The notes: a model not told the origin generated them from the sequence alone. A stretch of 64,000 nucleotides of DNA from Pseudomonas sp. MYb327 (GCF_040438925.1 NZ_CP159258.1:2990001-3054000), one strand, 5' to 3'. Counted from the stretch's first letter, positions 44,848 through 54,832 are shown. Numbers and translations: made by a program.

Positions 44848-45704
44848 AACTCTTCGACAATCTCATCAATCACCACGCGAACCCGCGCCGTATGCCGCAA
44901 ATCCGCGTGGGTCACCAGCCACACGTCATACGGTAACGGCCGAGTGCGCTCCGGCCACAACCTCACCAGCCCATCCTTTTCGCCCACGTACACCGGAATT
45001 TCCCCGATCCCGATCCCTGCGGCAATGGAGCGACGCACCAACAGGCCGGAACTCAGGCTGGCGACAATCCGCCCGCGACCCGGCGGCTCACTGACCAGCG
45101 TCAGGTCCTTGCCACTCTGCAAATACGGCTGATACACCACCAGATCATGCCCTTCGAACGCTGATCCCGGCTCGGGAACACCGTGGGCATCCACATATGC
45201 TTGCGAAGCGAACAGCCCCACCGGCCAACGGGCGATTCGCCGGGCAATGAGGTCCGGGTTATCCGGTCGGGTATTTCGCACCGCGATATCGGCTTCACGT
45301 TTCGCCAGGCTGAGGATTTGTGTCGAGGCATCCAGTTGCACCCGTACGTCGGGGTGACGCTGATGCAGACGAGCGATGGCCGGGATCAGGAAATCAATGG
45401 CCATCGAGTCCGTGGTGGTCACCCGCACGGTGCCTGTCAGGCGATCATCAAGGCCTTGGATACGCCGCTCCAGCTCCAGTGCCGAATGCTCCATTTTCTC
45501 GATGGCACGCATCGCCGCTTCGCCTACGGCTGTCAGCGCATAGCCTTCGGAAGTACGCAGGAACAACGTCGCGTTCAATGACTTTTCCAGCGCCGTGATT
45601 CGCCGGCCGACTGTGGCCTGATCGACACCCAACACTCGCGCGGCGCCACGCAACGTTGATTCGCGACAGACCGCGAGGAATACCCGTGCGTCATCCCAAT
45701 TCAT
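44814..45704 (-). CDS. LysR-family transcriptional regulator with REP-derived C-terminus
   Basis: The 296-residue protein has a winged helix at 1-58 (VFLAVCRESTLRGAARVLGVDQATVGRRI) and an effector domain (VRVTTTDSMAIDFLIPAIARLHQRHPDVRV). The last residues GSEPARDGR are encoded by the REP arm itself, so the original stop was probably lost when the REP element inserted. It is divergent from an MFS carrier gene, its probable target; the starts are 114 bases apart. Confidence 0.92.
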   Translation of the reverse strand: MNWDDARVFLAVCRESTLRGAARVLGVDQATVGRRITALEKSLNATLFLRTSEGYALTAVGEAAMRAIEKMEHSALELERRIQGLDDRLTGTVRVTTTDSMAIDFLIPAIARLHQRHPDVRVQLDASTQILSLAKREADIAVRNTRPDNPDLIARRIARWPVGLFASQAYVDAHGVPEPGSAFEGHDLVVYQPYLQSGKDLTLVSEPPGRGRIVASLSSGLLVRRSIAAGIGIGEIPVYVGEKDGLVRLWPERTRPLPYDVWLVTHADLRHTARVRVVIDEIVEEFCGSEPARDGR

Positions 45705-45818
45705 TGGTCTCTACTCGTTGATGCGTTTATGCATCACTGTAGCGTGAATTCGCTGCACAGGCGCATCAACAAACCTCGTTATGCTGGGCTCCAATCAAAA
45801 CCTGCAGGACGCCCCCTC

Positions 45819-47033
45819 ATGCCCAGCGCAACGCACGACCCACGCAGCGCAATCTGGCTGCCCATATTCGCCGGTCTCAGCGCCAGCCTGGTCAGCATTG
45901 GCCTGGCTCGCTTCGCCTATACACCGTTAATCCCTTCGCTGATCCAGGCCCATTGGTTTTCCGCCAGCGACGTGGTGTACCTCGGCGCCGCGAACCTGGT
46001 GGGCTACCTCATCGGTGCACTGATCGGCCATCCGTTGGCGCGGCGGACGTCCAACAAAACCGCGCTGCGATTGATGATGCTGGCGGTGACATTGTCGTTT
46101 TTCGCCTGTGCGTTTCCGTTGTCGGTGAGCTGGTTTTTCGGTTGGCGCTTGCTCTCGGGCGTTGCCGGTGGCGCGATCATGGTGCTGGTGGCGGCGACAG
46201 TGTTGCCCCATGTGCCGGCCTCGCGCAAAGGCCTGGCCAGTGGCGCGATCTTTCTCGGCATAGGGTTGGGCATCGCGGGGTCGGGAACAATTGTCCCGCC
46301 GCTATTGACCCTCGGCCTGCAACAAACCTGGCTCGGCCTCGGCTTGCTGGCATTGATCTTGACCGCTATCAGCTGGTTTGGCTGGCCGTCGGCTACGCCC
46401 CATGCAACGACGACAACAACGGCCAATGCCGCGTCGACCAGGACAAACCCGGGTGTGTACTTGCTGTTTGCCCAGTACGCGCTCATGGCGGCGGGACTGG
46501 TGCCGGCCATGGTGTTCCTGGTGGATTACGTGGCTCGCGGCCTCGGTGCCGGGCAACACGTCGGCGCGCTGATTTGGGTGATGTACGGCATCGGCGCGAT
46601 TGTCGGGCCGGTGAGCTATGGCTTTTTGGCAGACCATTTGGGGGCGAAGCCGAGTATTCGTCTGGTGCTGGTCATACAGGCGATTGCAGTGGCTTTGCTG
46701 ACTGTCTCCAACTCTTTCACTGCGCTGGCCTTGCTGGCGTTGATCCTCGGTTCGTTTCCGCCGGGGATCGTGCCGTTGGCACTGGCGCGGGTTCACGAAC
46801 TGGTCCCCGGGCATCATCAACAACAGGTCGTGTGGAGTCGCGCCACCGTGTCCTTCGCCACTCTCCAGGCCATTTCCGGGTTCGCTTACTCTGCCCTGTT
46901 TAACGCCAGCGGCGGCCACCATGCGCTGATGTTCGTGATCGCCGCCGGGGCGATAGTTGTGGCGTTGTTGTTGGAGTTGGGTGTGCGTTTGTTGAGTCGA
47001 CCTGAGCAACTTGTTCAGGTCAGTTGCCCATGA
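45819..47033 (+). CDS. MFS transporter (YbfB/YjiJ-type)
   Basis: The 404-residue protein has about 12 hydrophobic helices and the N-terminal signature LVSIGLARFAYTPLIPSLIQ with PLARRTSNKTALR in the first cytoplasmic loop, as in the YbfB/YjiJ family of unknown substrate. ATG 45819 was chosen because helix 1 begins shortly after it; the 30 upstream codons to 45729 are not membrane-like. The divergent LysR gene probably controls it. Confidence 0.92.
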   Translation: MPSATHDPRSAIWLPIFAGLSASLVSIGLARFAYTPLIPSLIQAHWFSASDVVYLGAANLVGYLIGALIGHPLARRTSNKTALRLMMLAVTLSFFACAFPLSVSWFFGWRLLSGVAGGAIMVLVAATVLPHVPASRKGLASGAIFLGIGLGIAGSGTIVPPLLTLGLQQTWLGLGLLALILTAISWFGWPSATPHATTTTTANAASTRTNPGVYLLFAQYALMAAGLVPAMVFLVDYVARGLGAGQHVGALIWVMYGIGAIVGPVSYGFLADHLGAKPSIRLVLVIQAIAVALLTVSNSFTALALLALILGSFPPGIVPLALARVHELVPGHHQQQVVWSRATVSFATLQAISGFAYSALFNASGGHHALMFVIAAGAIVVALLLELGVRLLSRPEQLVQVSCP

Positions 47034-47101
47034 AGATCTTTTGATTCTCCGCGTGACAGCGCGGTCTCATCTACAGAACTCGTTGCCCACAGGTATATGA
47101 A

Positions 47102-48100
47102 ATGAACTTGCCTAAAGACATGACCCTGATTGAAATCACCGAACCCGGTGCTCCTGAAGTCCTGCAACCGCGCCAGGTACCGGTCCCTGCGCCAGGCGCC
47201 GGTGAAGTACTGATCCGCGTGCACGCCGCCGGGGTCAATCGCCCGGACGTGCTTCAACGCGCGGGCAAGTACCCGATGAAGCCCGGCATGAACCCGATCC
47301 CGGGGCTGGAAGTGGCCGGTGAAGTAGTCGCCGTTGGCTCGGGCGTCAGCGACTTTATCGTTGGCGACAAGGTCTGTGCGCTGACCAATGGTGGTGGGTA
47401 TGCGCAATACTGCGTGGTTCCCGCCAGTCAGGCCTTGTCGATTCCCGAAGGCATGAACTGGGTGCAAGCGGCCGCGATCCCGGAAACTTTCTTCACCGTG
47501 TGGGCCAATTTGTTCGAGATGGGCGGCGCCAGCAAAGGCCAGCGAGCGCTGATCCACGGCGGCACCAGTGGCATCGGCACCACCGCGTTGATGTTGTGCC
47601 GCGAGTTCGGCGTCAAGGCATTTGCCACGGCAGGCAGTGAGGAAAAGTGTGCGGCGATCCGCCAATTAGGGGCCGAGCCGATCAACTACCGCGAACAGGA
47701 TTTCGTCCAGGTCATTCAGGAAAAAACCGCTGGCAAAGGCGTCAATGTCATCCTCGACATCATGGGCGGTTCGTACCTGAACCAGAATATCGCGGCCTTG
47801 GGCATGGAAGGTCGAGTGGTGATGCTGGGCTTCCTCGGAGGTGCACACGCCAAAGACGTCGACCTGCTGGCGATCATGGCCAAACGTGCCACGGTCACCG
47901 GTTCACTGCTGCGCCCACGCACCCGGGAAGAAAAAGCCTCGATCGCTGAACAGTTGCGTGAATACGTATGGCCCGTGCTGGCGGCCGGGCGTTGCCTGCC
48001 GATGATCGACAAGGTTTATGCGCTTACCGAAGCGTCACAGGCCCATGCGCGGATGGAAGCAGGCGATCACATCGGCAAGATCGTATTGCGCGTGGACTGA
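47102..48100 (+). CDS. NAD(P)H-quinone oxidoreductase, zinc-free MDR (PIG3-like)
   Basis: The 332-residue protein has an N-terminal GroES-like domain (GEVLIRVHAAGVNRPDVLQRAGKYP) and a Rossmann domain with GGTSGIGTTALMLCREFG. It lacks the zinc-binding Cys cluster of alcohol dehydrogenases. It should reduce quinones with NADPH, as in PIG3/TP53I3 and QorA. A REP pair follows. Confidence 0.93.
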   Translation: MNLPKDMTLIEITEPGAPEVLQPRQVPVPAPGAGEVLIRVHAAGVNRPDVLQRAGKYPMKPGMNPIPGLEVAGEVVAVGSGVSDFIVGDKVCALTNGGGYAQYCVVPASQALSIPEGMNWVQAAAIPETFFTVWANLFEMGGASKGQRALIHGGTSGIGTTALMLCREFGVKAFATAGSEEKCAAIRQLGAEPINYREQDFVQVIQEKTAGKGVNVILDIMGGSYLNQNIAALGMEGRVVMLGFLGGAHAKDVDLLAIMAKRATVTGSLLRPRTREEKASIAEQLREYVWPVLAAGRCLPMIDKVYALTEASQAHARMEAGDHIGKIVLRVD

Positions 48101-48115
48101 CAGCCGCACGAACCT

Positions 48116-48206
48116 CTGTGGGAGCGAGCCGACTCGCGAACAGGCCTGCACATCCGAATTTTATGTCGGCTGACGCTGCGCTGTCGCGAGCAGGCTCACT
48201 CCCACA
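48116..48206. repeat. REP pair
   Basis: TGTGGGAGCGAGCCGACTCGCGAA faces GTCGCGAGCAGGCTCACTCCCACAA. Confidence 0.88.
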
Positions 48207-48256
48207 AGTCGCATTTTTCCCCGCCCCGCGCACGCATCTGTTAAAACGCGAACTTC

Positions 48257-49234
48257 ATGTCTGTGCCAATGGACCACTTGATGCCCTCTGCCTTCCTCAC
48301 TCGTCTGCGCCAACGCTGGCTGCCGTTACTGTGCATGGCCGCTCTGGTCGTCGGCCTGCCAGTGAGTTGCGGCGCGCTCAAGTACAAGGAGCGCGAGTTA
48401 TTGTTCCGTATCGAACCCGGCACGGCAGGCTGGTATCGCGGTTTGCCGCAGGATGTGCAGGAATTCGACATCAAGCCCGCCAGCTTCAAGGCTGGGCAAA
48501 ACCTGCATGCCTGGTGGTGGCCGGCCGCGCGTCGCGATGCACCATCGATCCTGTACCTGCATGGCGTGCGCTGGAATCTCACCGGCCAAGCGTTCCGCAT
48601 CGAACAACTGCGCGCCATGGGCTATTCGGTGCTGGCAATCGACTACCGCGGCTTTGGCCAAAGCAAGGGTGACTTGCCGTCGGAGGCTAGCGTTTATGAA
48701 GATGCCCGAGCCGCCTGGGAACGCTTCACCGCGATGCAACCGGACGCCAGCAAGCGCTTGATCTACGGTCACTCCCTGGGTGGCGCGGTGGCCATCGACC
48801 TCGCCGCAGACCTCGCCGCGCAGGCGAAAAAGGAACGTATCGCGGTGCCGGTACGCGGACTGGTGATCGAATCCACCTTCACCTCGCTGGGCGATGCCGT
48901 GGCAGAAGTGGCCGGCAATAACCTTCCCGTGAACTGGTTGCCGGTACGCTGGCTGCTGTCGCAGAAATTCGACTCCATCGACAAGATCGTAGACATCGAC
49001 ATGCCGCTGCTGGTGGTGCACGGTTTGGCCGATCCGTTCATGCCATCGCGGTTTAGCCAGCAATTATTCAATGCGGCCAACGAGCCCAAGCGTCTGTTGC
49101 TGGTCCCCGGCGGGACGCACAACAACAGCATGAGCCTGGGCGGCTCCCAGTATCGCCAGGCAATCGAAGGCTTGATGCGAGCAAAACCGCAGATCGCCGG
49201 GCCAACGGGCTCACGGGGCAATCAGGACTCCTGA
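48257..49234 (+). CDS. Membrane-anchored alpha/beta hydrolase (ABHD17/YfhR-like)
   Basis: The 325-residue protein has an N-terminal membrane helix (LPLLCMAALVVGLPVSCGAL, with a possible lipobox-like PVSC), oxyanion region LYLHGVRWN, nucleophile Ser in IYGHSLGGAVAI and acid/His in VHGLADPFMP and GGTHNNS. It converges on an ABC exporter gene, with three bases between the stops. The substrate is unknown. Confidence 0.9.
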   Translation: MSVPMDHLMPSAFLTRLRQRWLPLLCMAALVVGLPVSCGALKYKERELLFRIEPGTAGWYRGLPQDVQEFDIKPASFKAGQNLHAWWWPAARRDAPSILYLHGVRWNLTGQAFRIEQLRAMGYSVLAIDYRGFGQSKGDLPSEASVYEDARAAWERFTAMQPDASKRLIYGHSLGGAVAIDLAADLAAQAKKERIAVPVRGLVIESTFTSLGDAVAEVAGNNLPVNWLPVRWLLSQKFDSIDKIVDIDMPLLVVHGLADPFMPSRFSQQLFNAANEPKRLLLVPGGTHNNSMSLGGSQYRQAIEGLMRAKPQIAGPTGSRGNQDS

Positions 49235-49237
49235 GGC

Positions 49238-51052
49238 TTATCGATAGCCGCGCGCCTGCAGGTCAAACAGCTGCGCGTAGCGCCCACCCTCCGCCACCAG
49301 GCTGTCGTGGTCACCGCGTTCAAGAATTGCGCCCTGATCCAGCACAATGATGTGATCGGCGTTGCGCACGCTGGAAAAGCGGTGGGAAATCAGCAGCGTC
49401 ATGCGGCCTTGGGTGTGCTGGCTGAAATGCTCGAACACCGCCGCTTCCGCCGCCGGATCAAGCGCCGACGTCGGTTCGTCCAGAATCAGGATATCGGCGT
49501 CGCGGCGCATGTACGCGCGGGACAACGCGATCTTCTGCCACTGCCCGCCGGACAGTTCCTGCCCGCCGGCAAACCAGCGCCCCAATTGTGTGGCGTAGCC
49601 GCGATCCAGACGCTCGATAAATGGTGCAGCCATACCTTCGGCGGCGGCCTCGTGCCAGCGCTGTTCATCGTTGAACGCCAGGGTGTCACCCACGCCGATG
49701 TTCTCGCCCACGGAGAACTGGTAACGAATGTAATCCTGGAAAATCACACCGATACGCCGCCGCAGCGCGTCTTCCTCCCAGCTTTGCAAATCACTGCCGT
49801 CCAGCAGAATGCGCCCTTGATCGGGGCGGTACAGACGGGTCAGCAGTTTGATCAACGTGGTCTTGCCCGAGCCGTTTTCCCCCACCAGTGCCACGCTGCG
49901 GCCCGGTACAAGATGCAGATCGATGCCTTCCAGCGCGGCGCGGTTGGCACCCGGATAACGGAAGCCGACGTTCTCGAAACGTAACCCGTCCCCGGGCACC
50001 GCGCCGACGGTGAGATGGCCGGTGTCGGTCACCACGGGTTCGGCCAGATACTCATACAGACTGGACAGGTAGAGCCCATCTTCATAGAGACCACTGATCG
50101 CGCTCAGACTGCTGCTCACCGCCGTTTGCCCCTGTTTGAACAACACCAGGTACATGGTCATCTGGCCGAGCGTGATGTTGCCTTGAACCGTATCGACCAC
50201 CACCCAGGCATAGGCCAGGTAAAAAGCGCCGGTGCCTAGCAGTCCGAGCACGAAACCCCAACTGTCCCGGCGCAGGGTCAGGCGCCGGTCTTCGGCGTAG
50301 AGCCGGGCGAACGTTTCGCGGTAGCGTTTCAACAACAGCGGCGCAAAACCGAACAGCTTGACCTCTTTGATATAGGCCTCGTGGGACAACAACGTCTCGA
50401 TGTAAGTCTGCTGGCGGCTTTCGGGCGCGCGGCGGGTGAACAGGCGAAAGGCATCGCCGGAAAAATGCGCCTCGGCGAAAAACACCGGCAACGCACCCAC
50501 CACCAACAGCACCAGCGCCCACGGCGAAAAATGCACCAGCAACACGCCGAAGCTGATCAGCACAATCAGGTTCTGAATCAGCCCCAGCGACTTCATCACC
50601 AGCGCCAGCGGCCGGGTCGACGCTTCACGCCTCACCCGTACCAATTTGTCGTAAAACTCGGAATTCTCGAATTGCACCAGCGATAACGTCTGGGCCTTTT
50701 CCAGAATCATCGTGTTGACCTTCTGCCCCAACTGCACGCGCAACAGCGACTGCTGGACCGACAGCGCACGCTGGGTGGCAGACAGCAACGCCAGCACCCC
50801 GGCCTCGAACAACACATAACGCACCACCGGCCACAACGGAGCACTCCCCTGCTGAGCATGCAACTGCATGGCAAACACCACGGCATCGACGATGCGCTGA
50901 CCCAGCCATGCCGCCAGTGCGGGCAGTACCCCGGCGATCAGCGTTGCCACTACCAGGCCGAGAAACAAACCGCGAGAGGTGCCCCACACGAGCAAAAGTG
51001 CACGGCGGGACTGGTCGAGTAGCGAAGTGAAGCGCTCAAAGACAGGGCTCAC
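49238..51052 (-). CDS. ABC exporter half-transporter (fused permease and ATPase)
   Basis: The 604-residue protein has a six-helix type IV exporter membrane domain (~1-330) and an ATPase domain with Walker A VGENGSGKTTLI, signature LSGGQWQKIALSR and Walker B ILILDEPTSALDP, then SHRFSSVRNAD. It probably works as a homodimer. The start overlaps the stop of the AraC-type gene by four bases (ATGA), so the two are co-transcribed and the regulator may control it. The substrate is unknown. Confidence 0.94.
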   Translation of the reverse strand: MSPVFERFTSLLDQSRRALLLVWGTSRGLFLGLVVATLIAGVLPALAAWLGQRIVDAVVFAMQLHAQQGSAPLWPVVRYVLFEAGVLALLSATQRALSVQQSLLRVQLGQKVNTMILEKAQTLSLVQFENSEFYDKLVRVRREASTRPLALVMKSLGLIQNLIVLISFGVLLVHFSPWALVLLVVGALPVFFAEAHFSGDAFRLFTRRAPESRQQTYIETLLSHEAYIKEVKLFGFAPLLLKRYRETFARLYAEDRRLTLRRDSWGFVLGLLGTGAFYLAYAWVVVDTVQGNITLGQMTMYLVLFKQGQTAVSSSLSAISGLYEDGLYLSSLYEYLAEPVVTDTGHLTVGAVPGDGLRFENVGFRYPGANRAALEGIDLHLVPGRSVALVGENGSGKTTLIKLLTRLYRPDQGRILLDGSDLQSWEEDALRRRIGVIFQDYIRYQFSVGENIGVGDTLAFNDEQRWHEAAAEGMAAPFIERLDRGYATQLGRWFAGGQELSGGQWQKIALSRAYMRRDADILILDEPTSALDPAAEAAVFEHFSQHTQGRMTLLISHRFSSVRNADHIIVLDQGAILERGDHDSLVAEGGRYAQLFDLQARGYR

Positions 51053-52089
51053 TCCCCTTGCTCCACCAATACCTCAACCCGCTCGCCCTGAAACCGCGCC
51101 CGATACCGCCCCGGGCTCTCCCCCGTCCATTTCTTGAACGCCCGATGAAACGCGCTCGGCTCCTGAAAACCGAGCTGCTCGGCGATGTCACTGATGCTCG
51201 CGCGGCTTTCGCGCAATTGCTCGAAGGCCACTGCGCGGCGCACTTCGTCCTTGATCTCCTGGTAAGAACAGCCCTCACGCTCGAGTTTTCGGCGGAAGGT
51301 GCTGGGGCTCAGGTGTTGTTCGAGGGCGAAGGCCTGCAAGGTCGGCCAGTCACTGTAATGGCTGCTGCGCAAACGCTGATGCACCAGCGATGCCAGGCCA
51401 TGCTGATTGCGGAAGCGGATCACCAGCCATTGCGGTGCAGTGCGCAGGAATACTTTCAGCGACGCCAGATCCTGAACCACAGGAAGACGCAGGTAGTGAC
51501 TGGCGAATTCGATTTCAGTGCGCCCGGCGCCGAAGGTCAGGTTGGGTCCCCAGAGCAAACGGTCGTCGCTGAGTGAGAGGCGCTCATGGCGAAAATCCGC
51601 ACGGTCGATGGGAATGCGCCGACCACCCAGCCAACAGAGCAAACTGATCATCAACACCAAAAACGTTTCTTCGCCAAAACGGCTGGCATCGATGTCAGTG
51701 GAATGGGTCTCCAGACTGATGACCGCCCGTTTGCCGCGTACGGTCAGCGTGCCGCGAAAGTCGCGCAGGAACAGTCCGAAATTGACCAGGCACTGGCGCA
51801 TGGCTTTGTGCAGATCAGGTTCCTGAATCAATGCCCGGCAAATCAGCGCAAATGCGCCCGGCGGCATGCCATGGGAGTCGAGCCCGAAGAACTCGTCGTT
51901 CAACTCGCGGATCTGGATCAGCCATAACGCTGCAAACGCGTTGGCCGAGACCCGCGCCGTAGGTTGCTGCATCACTGCCGGATCGACGCATGCCTGTTCA
52001 AGCACCGCCCGCACGCGCTGCGAATCGTCCCCCATCCCGTGGATCATTGCCTGCACGAAGTAGGCGGCCACCGAATCCTTTTCCCGCAT
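51049..52089 (-). CDS. AraC-family regulator with arabinose-binding-like N-domain (OruR/ArgR-like)
   Basis: The 346-residue protein has an N-terminal 'Arabinose_bd' type domain (FGLDSHGMPPGAFALICRALI, LVNFGLFLRDFRGTLTV) and a C-terminal AraC double helix-turn-helix (SPSTFRRKLEREGCSYQEIKDE; ISDIAEQLGFQEPSAFHRAFKKWTGESPGRYR). ATG 52089 fits the family start. It is divergent from the 3-hydroxybutyryl-CoA dehydrogenase gene, with 166 bases between them. Confidence 0.92.
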   Translation of the reverse strand: MREKDSVAAYFVQAMIHGMGDDSQRVRAVLEQACVDPAVMQQPTARVSANAFAALWLIQIRELNDEFFGLDSHGMPPGAFALICRALIQEPDLHKAMRQCLVNFGLFLRDFRGTLTVRGKRAVISLETHSTDIDASRFGEETFLVLMISLLCWLGGRRIPIDRADFRHERLSLSDDRLLWGPNLTFGAGRTEIEFASHYLRLPVVQDLASLKVFLRTAPQWLVIRFRNQHGLASLVHQRLRSSHYSDWPTLQAFALEQHLSPSTFRRKLEREGCSYQEIKDEVRRAVAFEQLRESRASISDIAEQLGFQEPSAFHRAFKKWTGESPGRYRARFQGERVEVLVEQGE

Positions 52090-52255
52090 GTGAACGCTTC
52101 GCTCCCCAGTATCCGAAATGGCAAAAAACACCAGTGCCGTTGAACAGTTTCGGCATAGGACAACCGCCCAGCCCACTCTAGACTCGCGGCAATAGTACGC
52201 CTTCGGCTGCCACGGCGGCCAAGGTATCGCGAGGTTTGATCGTAAGGACCGCAAG

Positions 52256-53107
52256 ATGAATCTGCAAAACATCGGCGTGATCGGCGCCGGCACCATGGGC
52301 AATGGCATTGCGCAAGTTTGTGCCCTGGCCGGTTTCAACGTGACCCTGATCGACATCTCCGAGAGCGCGCTGCAAAAAGCCGTCGCGACCGTTGGCAAAA
52401 ACCTCGATCGGCAGATCGCCAAAGAGACGCTGACGCCAGAGCAAAAGCTCGTCGCACTCGACAAGATCCGCACCAGCACCGATTACAGCAGCCTGCACAA
52501 TGCACAACTGGTGATCGAAGCGGCCACCGAAAACCTCGACCTGAAACTTCGGGTGCTGCAACAGATCGCCGCGCAGGTCAGCGCCGAGTGCGTGATTGCC
52601 TCCAACACCTCGTCGCTGTCGATCACTCAACTCGCCGCCAGCGTCAAGCAGCATGAGCGCTTTATCGGTCTGCACTTCTTCAACCCGGTGCCAGTAATGG
52701 GCTTGATCGAAGTCATCCGCGGCCTGCAGACCAGCGACGCCACCCACGCTTTGGCGCTGGACATGGCGACCGCGCTGGGTAAAACCGCGATCACCGCCGG
52801 CAACCGTCCCGGGTTTGTGGTCAACCGGATTCTGGTGCCGATGATCAACGAAGCGGTGCTGGTGTTTCAGGAAGGCCTGGCCAGCGCCGAGGACATCGAC
52901 GCCGGCATGCGCCTGGGCTGCAACCAGCCGATCGGCCCGCTGGCGCTGGCGGACCTGATCGGTCTCGACACCTTGCTGGCGATCATGGAAGCCTTCTACG
53001 ACGGCTTTAACGACAGCAAATATCGCCCGGCGCCACTGCTCAAGGAAATGGTTGCCGCCGGTTACCTGGGTCGCAAAACGGGGCGTGGCTTCCATGCCTA
53101 TGCCTGA
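52256..53107 (+). CDS. 3-hydroxybutyryl-CoA dehydrogenase
   Basis: The 283-residue protein has the Rossmann motif IGVIGAGTMGNGIAQVCALAG, VIEAATENLDLK, NTSSLSITQLA, the catalytic His in GLHFFNPVPVMGLIEVI, and a C-terminal dimerisation domain (NQPIGPLALADLIGLDTLL, RKTGRGFH). It oxidises 3-hydroxyacyl-CoA with NAD(P). The downstream TetR gene starts inside its last codons, indicating co-transcription. Confidence 0.95.
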   Translation: MNLQNIGVIGAGTMGNGIAQVCALAGFNVTLIDISESALQKAVATVGKNLDRQIAKETLTPEQKLVALDKIRTSTDYSSLHNAQLVIEAATENLDLKLRVLQQIAAQVSAECVIASNTSSLSITQLAASVKQHERFIGLHFFNPVPVMGLIEVIRGLQTSDATHALALDMATALGKTAITAGNRPGFVVNRILVPMINEAVLVFQEGLASAEDIDAGMRLGCNQPIGPLALADLIGLDTLLAIMEAFYDGFNDSKYRPAPLLKEMVAAGYLGRKTGRGFHAYA

Positions 53108-53753
53108 GCGTTGCTCGCGTTTCGCCGAGTACCGGGACAAAGTGCTGGAGTTGTTTGCCAGCAAGGGTTTCGGTCAAGTCGGCATGCGTGAGCTCGCGAC
53201 GTGCCTGGGGCTCTCCCCGGGCTCGCTGTATCACCATTACCCGAGCAAACAGCACTTGCTGCTGGACTTGATCGAAGAGTTCTACGAAGAGCTGTTGGCG
53301 ACCCTGGCGCGTATCGAGAAAAAGGCCCCGGCCAAACGCGACCGCCTCAACAACCTGATTCGTGCGCATCTGAATCTGCATCGCGATATGCCGTGGCATT
53401 TTCGCCTGGCGGAACGCGATATCGGCTGCTTGAACGATGAGCAACAAACCCGTGTTCACCAGTTGCGCGCGCAATACGAACACAAGTTGCTGGTGATGCT
53501 CGGGGCCCGCTCCCGGTTCAGCGAATCTGCCCAGTTAGCGGCGGGACACGCCATCGGCGCATTGCTCAACAGCGCGCCGAGCTGGCTGACAGCGCATTCC
53601 CTGAATGAACGCGAGCATGATGAGTTGCTGGAAAACATGGTCAGCGGCGCCATTGAGCGCCTGCTGGCACCACGACGCGCAGTGGAGGCAATAAGCCTCG
53701 CGTCGTCTATCGGGAAAACATCTAAAAAAACCGAAGCTCTCGTCGCGATTTAG
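53094..53753 (+). CDS. TetR-family regulator
   Basis: The 219-residue protein has a TetR helix-turn-helix at ~10-55 (VLELFASKGFGQVGMRELATCLGLSPGSLYHHYPSK). A C-terminal TetR_C_33-like domain and a Ser/Lys-rich tail follow. Starts at 53094 or 53100 both overlap the 3' end of the dehydrogenase gene; neither has a clear ribosome site, so translation is probably coupled. It may repress acyl-CoA metabolism genes. Confidence 0.88.
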   Translation: MPMPERCSRFAEYRDKVLELFASKGFGQVGMRELATCLGLSPGSLYHHYPSKQHLLLDLIEEFYEELLATLARIEKKAPAKRDRLNNLIRAHLNLHRDMPWHFRLAERDIGCLNDEQQTRVHQLRAQYEHKLLVMLGARSRFSESAQLAAGHAIGALLNSAPSWLTAHSLNEREHDELLENMVSGAIERLLAPRRAVEAISLASSIGKTSKKTEALVAI

Positions 53754-53844
53754 CGCTTTGCTTGCCGGGTCAATGTCATCGGAATTCGCTACTGCACAAA
53801 GCGTCCAATCCGATGTGTCCCTTCAATGACCTGGGAGCCGGACC

Positions 53845-54258
53845 ATGAAAATCAATCCTTACCTCATCTTCAACGGCGACTGCAAAGCCGCGTTCACCTT
53901 CTATGCCGAAAGCCTCAACGGCAACATCGAAGCCATGCTGACCTTCGGTGAAACCCCCGCTCGCGAACACGTGCCAGCGGACCTGCACAACCTGATCATC
54001 CACATTCGCCTGGCCGTGGGCGATCAGGCGATCATGGGTTCCGATACAACACCTGACCGCCCCACTGATGATATGAGCGGCTGTTCGATTTCGCTGAATG
54101 TCGACAGCATTGCCGAGGCTGAACGGGTGTTCTCGGCCTTATCGGAAGATGGCACCGTGCAAATGCCTCTGGAAAAGACTTTCTGGGCAGCAAGATTTGG
54201 CATGCTGGTCGACCGGTTTGGGGTGTCGTGGATGATCAACTGCGAAAAGGATCAATAA
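53845..54258 (+). CDS. VOC-fold glyoxalase-like protein (PhnB-type)
   Basis: The 137-residue protein begins MKINPYLIFNGDCKAAFTFYAE and has the PhnB-type strands LIIHIRLAVGDQAIMGSD and SISLNVDSIAEAERVF, ending FGMLVDRFGVSWMIN. This is the layout of the 3-demethylubiquinone-methyltransferase-like/PhnB VOC group. The function is unknown. GGGAG lies about ten bases before the ATG. Confidence 0.9.
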   Translation: MKINPYLIFNGDCKAAFTFYAESLNGNIEAMLTFGETPAREHVPADLHNLIIHIRLAVGDQAIMGSDTTPDRPTDDMSGCSISLNVDSIAEAERVFSALSEDGTVQMPLEKTFWAARFGMLVDRFGVSWMINCEKDQ

Positions 54259-54274
54259 ACCACGTTCAAAGCAT

Positions 54275-54306
54275 GAAAAAGCCCGACCTGAAAAGGCTGG
54301 GCTTTC
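54275..54306 (+). terminator. Intrinsic terminator after the VOC gene
   Basis: AAAAAGCCC-GACCT-GAAA-AGGCT-GGGCTTT forms a stable stem with A and T tracts on either side, so it could work in both directions. Confidence 0.75.
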
Positions 54307-54381
54307 TGGCAACTGCCGGCCTCTCTGCTACCGTCAACAAACTGTCCCCGAATAGCAGCGGATTGTCCCAAGGAATGTCCC

Positions 54382-54810
54382 ATGCCTGCCCATCACGTGT
54401 CCTTATCCACCCGAATCAAACTTTCACTATTGGCTGGCGGGCTTACGGCCACCCTGCTAACACTTAGCGGCTGCGCGACTGTCGACGCCCAGACCACCGC
54501 CTATGTCGGCGTAGAGCACCCCGCACCGACGCTGCCCAGCGAAGTCGTCGTATTGCGCACCGAACCCATGCGCCCGCATGTTCGATTGGGTGAAGTCCTG
54601 ATCGACGCCAGCGTCGATCCTGCCCCACCGATTACCGAGGTAGAAGAAAAACTGCGGGATGAGGCTGCAAAACTGGGTGGCGACGCCGTTGTGGTGGTCT
54701 ATGACCATATCCAGGCGGTGGGTGCTTACGTTAACGGTCCGTTATGGGCTCGCGACGTACAAACCATTGAGGGTCGGAAACTCAAAGGGATTGTAATCAA
54801 GTACAAGTAG
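54382..54810 (+). CDS. Small predicted lipoprotein
   Basis: The 142-residue protein has a signal peptide and lipobox LSGC (LLAGGLTATLLTLSGCATVD). A compact domain follows with VVVLRTEPMRPHVRLGEVLIDA, a helix (EVEEKLRDEAAKLGGDAVVVVYDH) and a C-terminal strand KLKGIVIKY. The GGDAVVV pattern is shared with small YbjQ/DUF4156-like outer-membrane lipoproteins. The role is unknown. A GGAATGTCCC context precedes the ATG and the ribosome site is weak. Confidence 0.85.
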   Translation: MPAHHVSLSTRIKLSLLAGGLTATLLTLSGCATVDAQTTAYVGVEHPAPTLPSEVVVLRTEPMRPHVRLGEVLIDASVDPAPPITEVEEKLRDEAAKLGGDAVVVVYDHIQAVGAYVNGPLWARDVQTIEGRKLKGIVIKYK

Positions 54811-54832
54811 TGTCGAACCGGGGAAGTTAGAC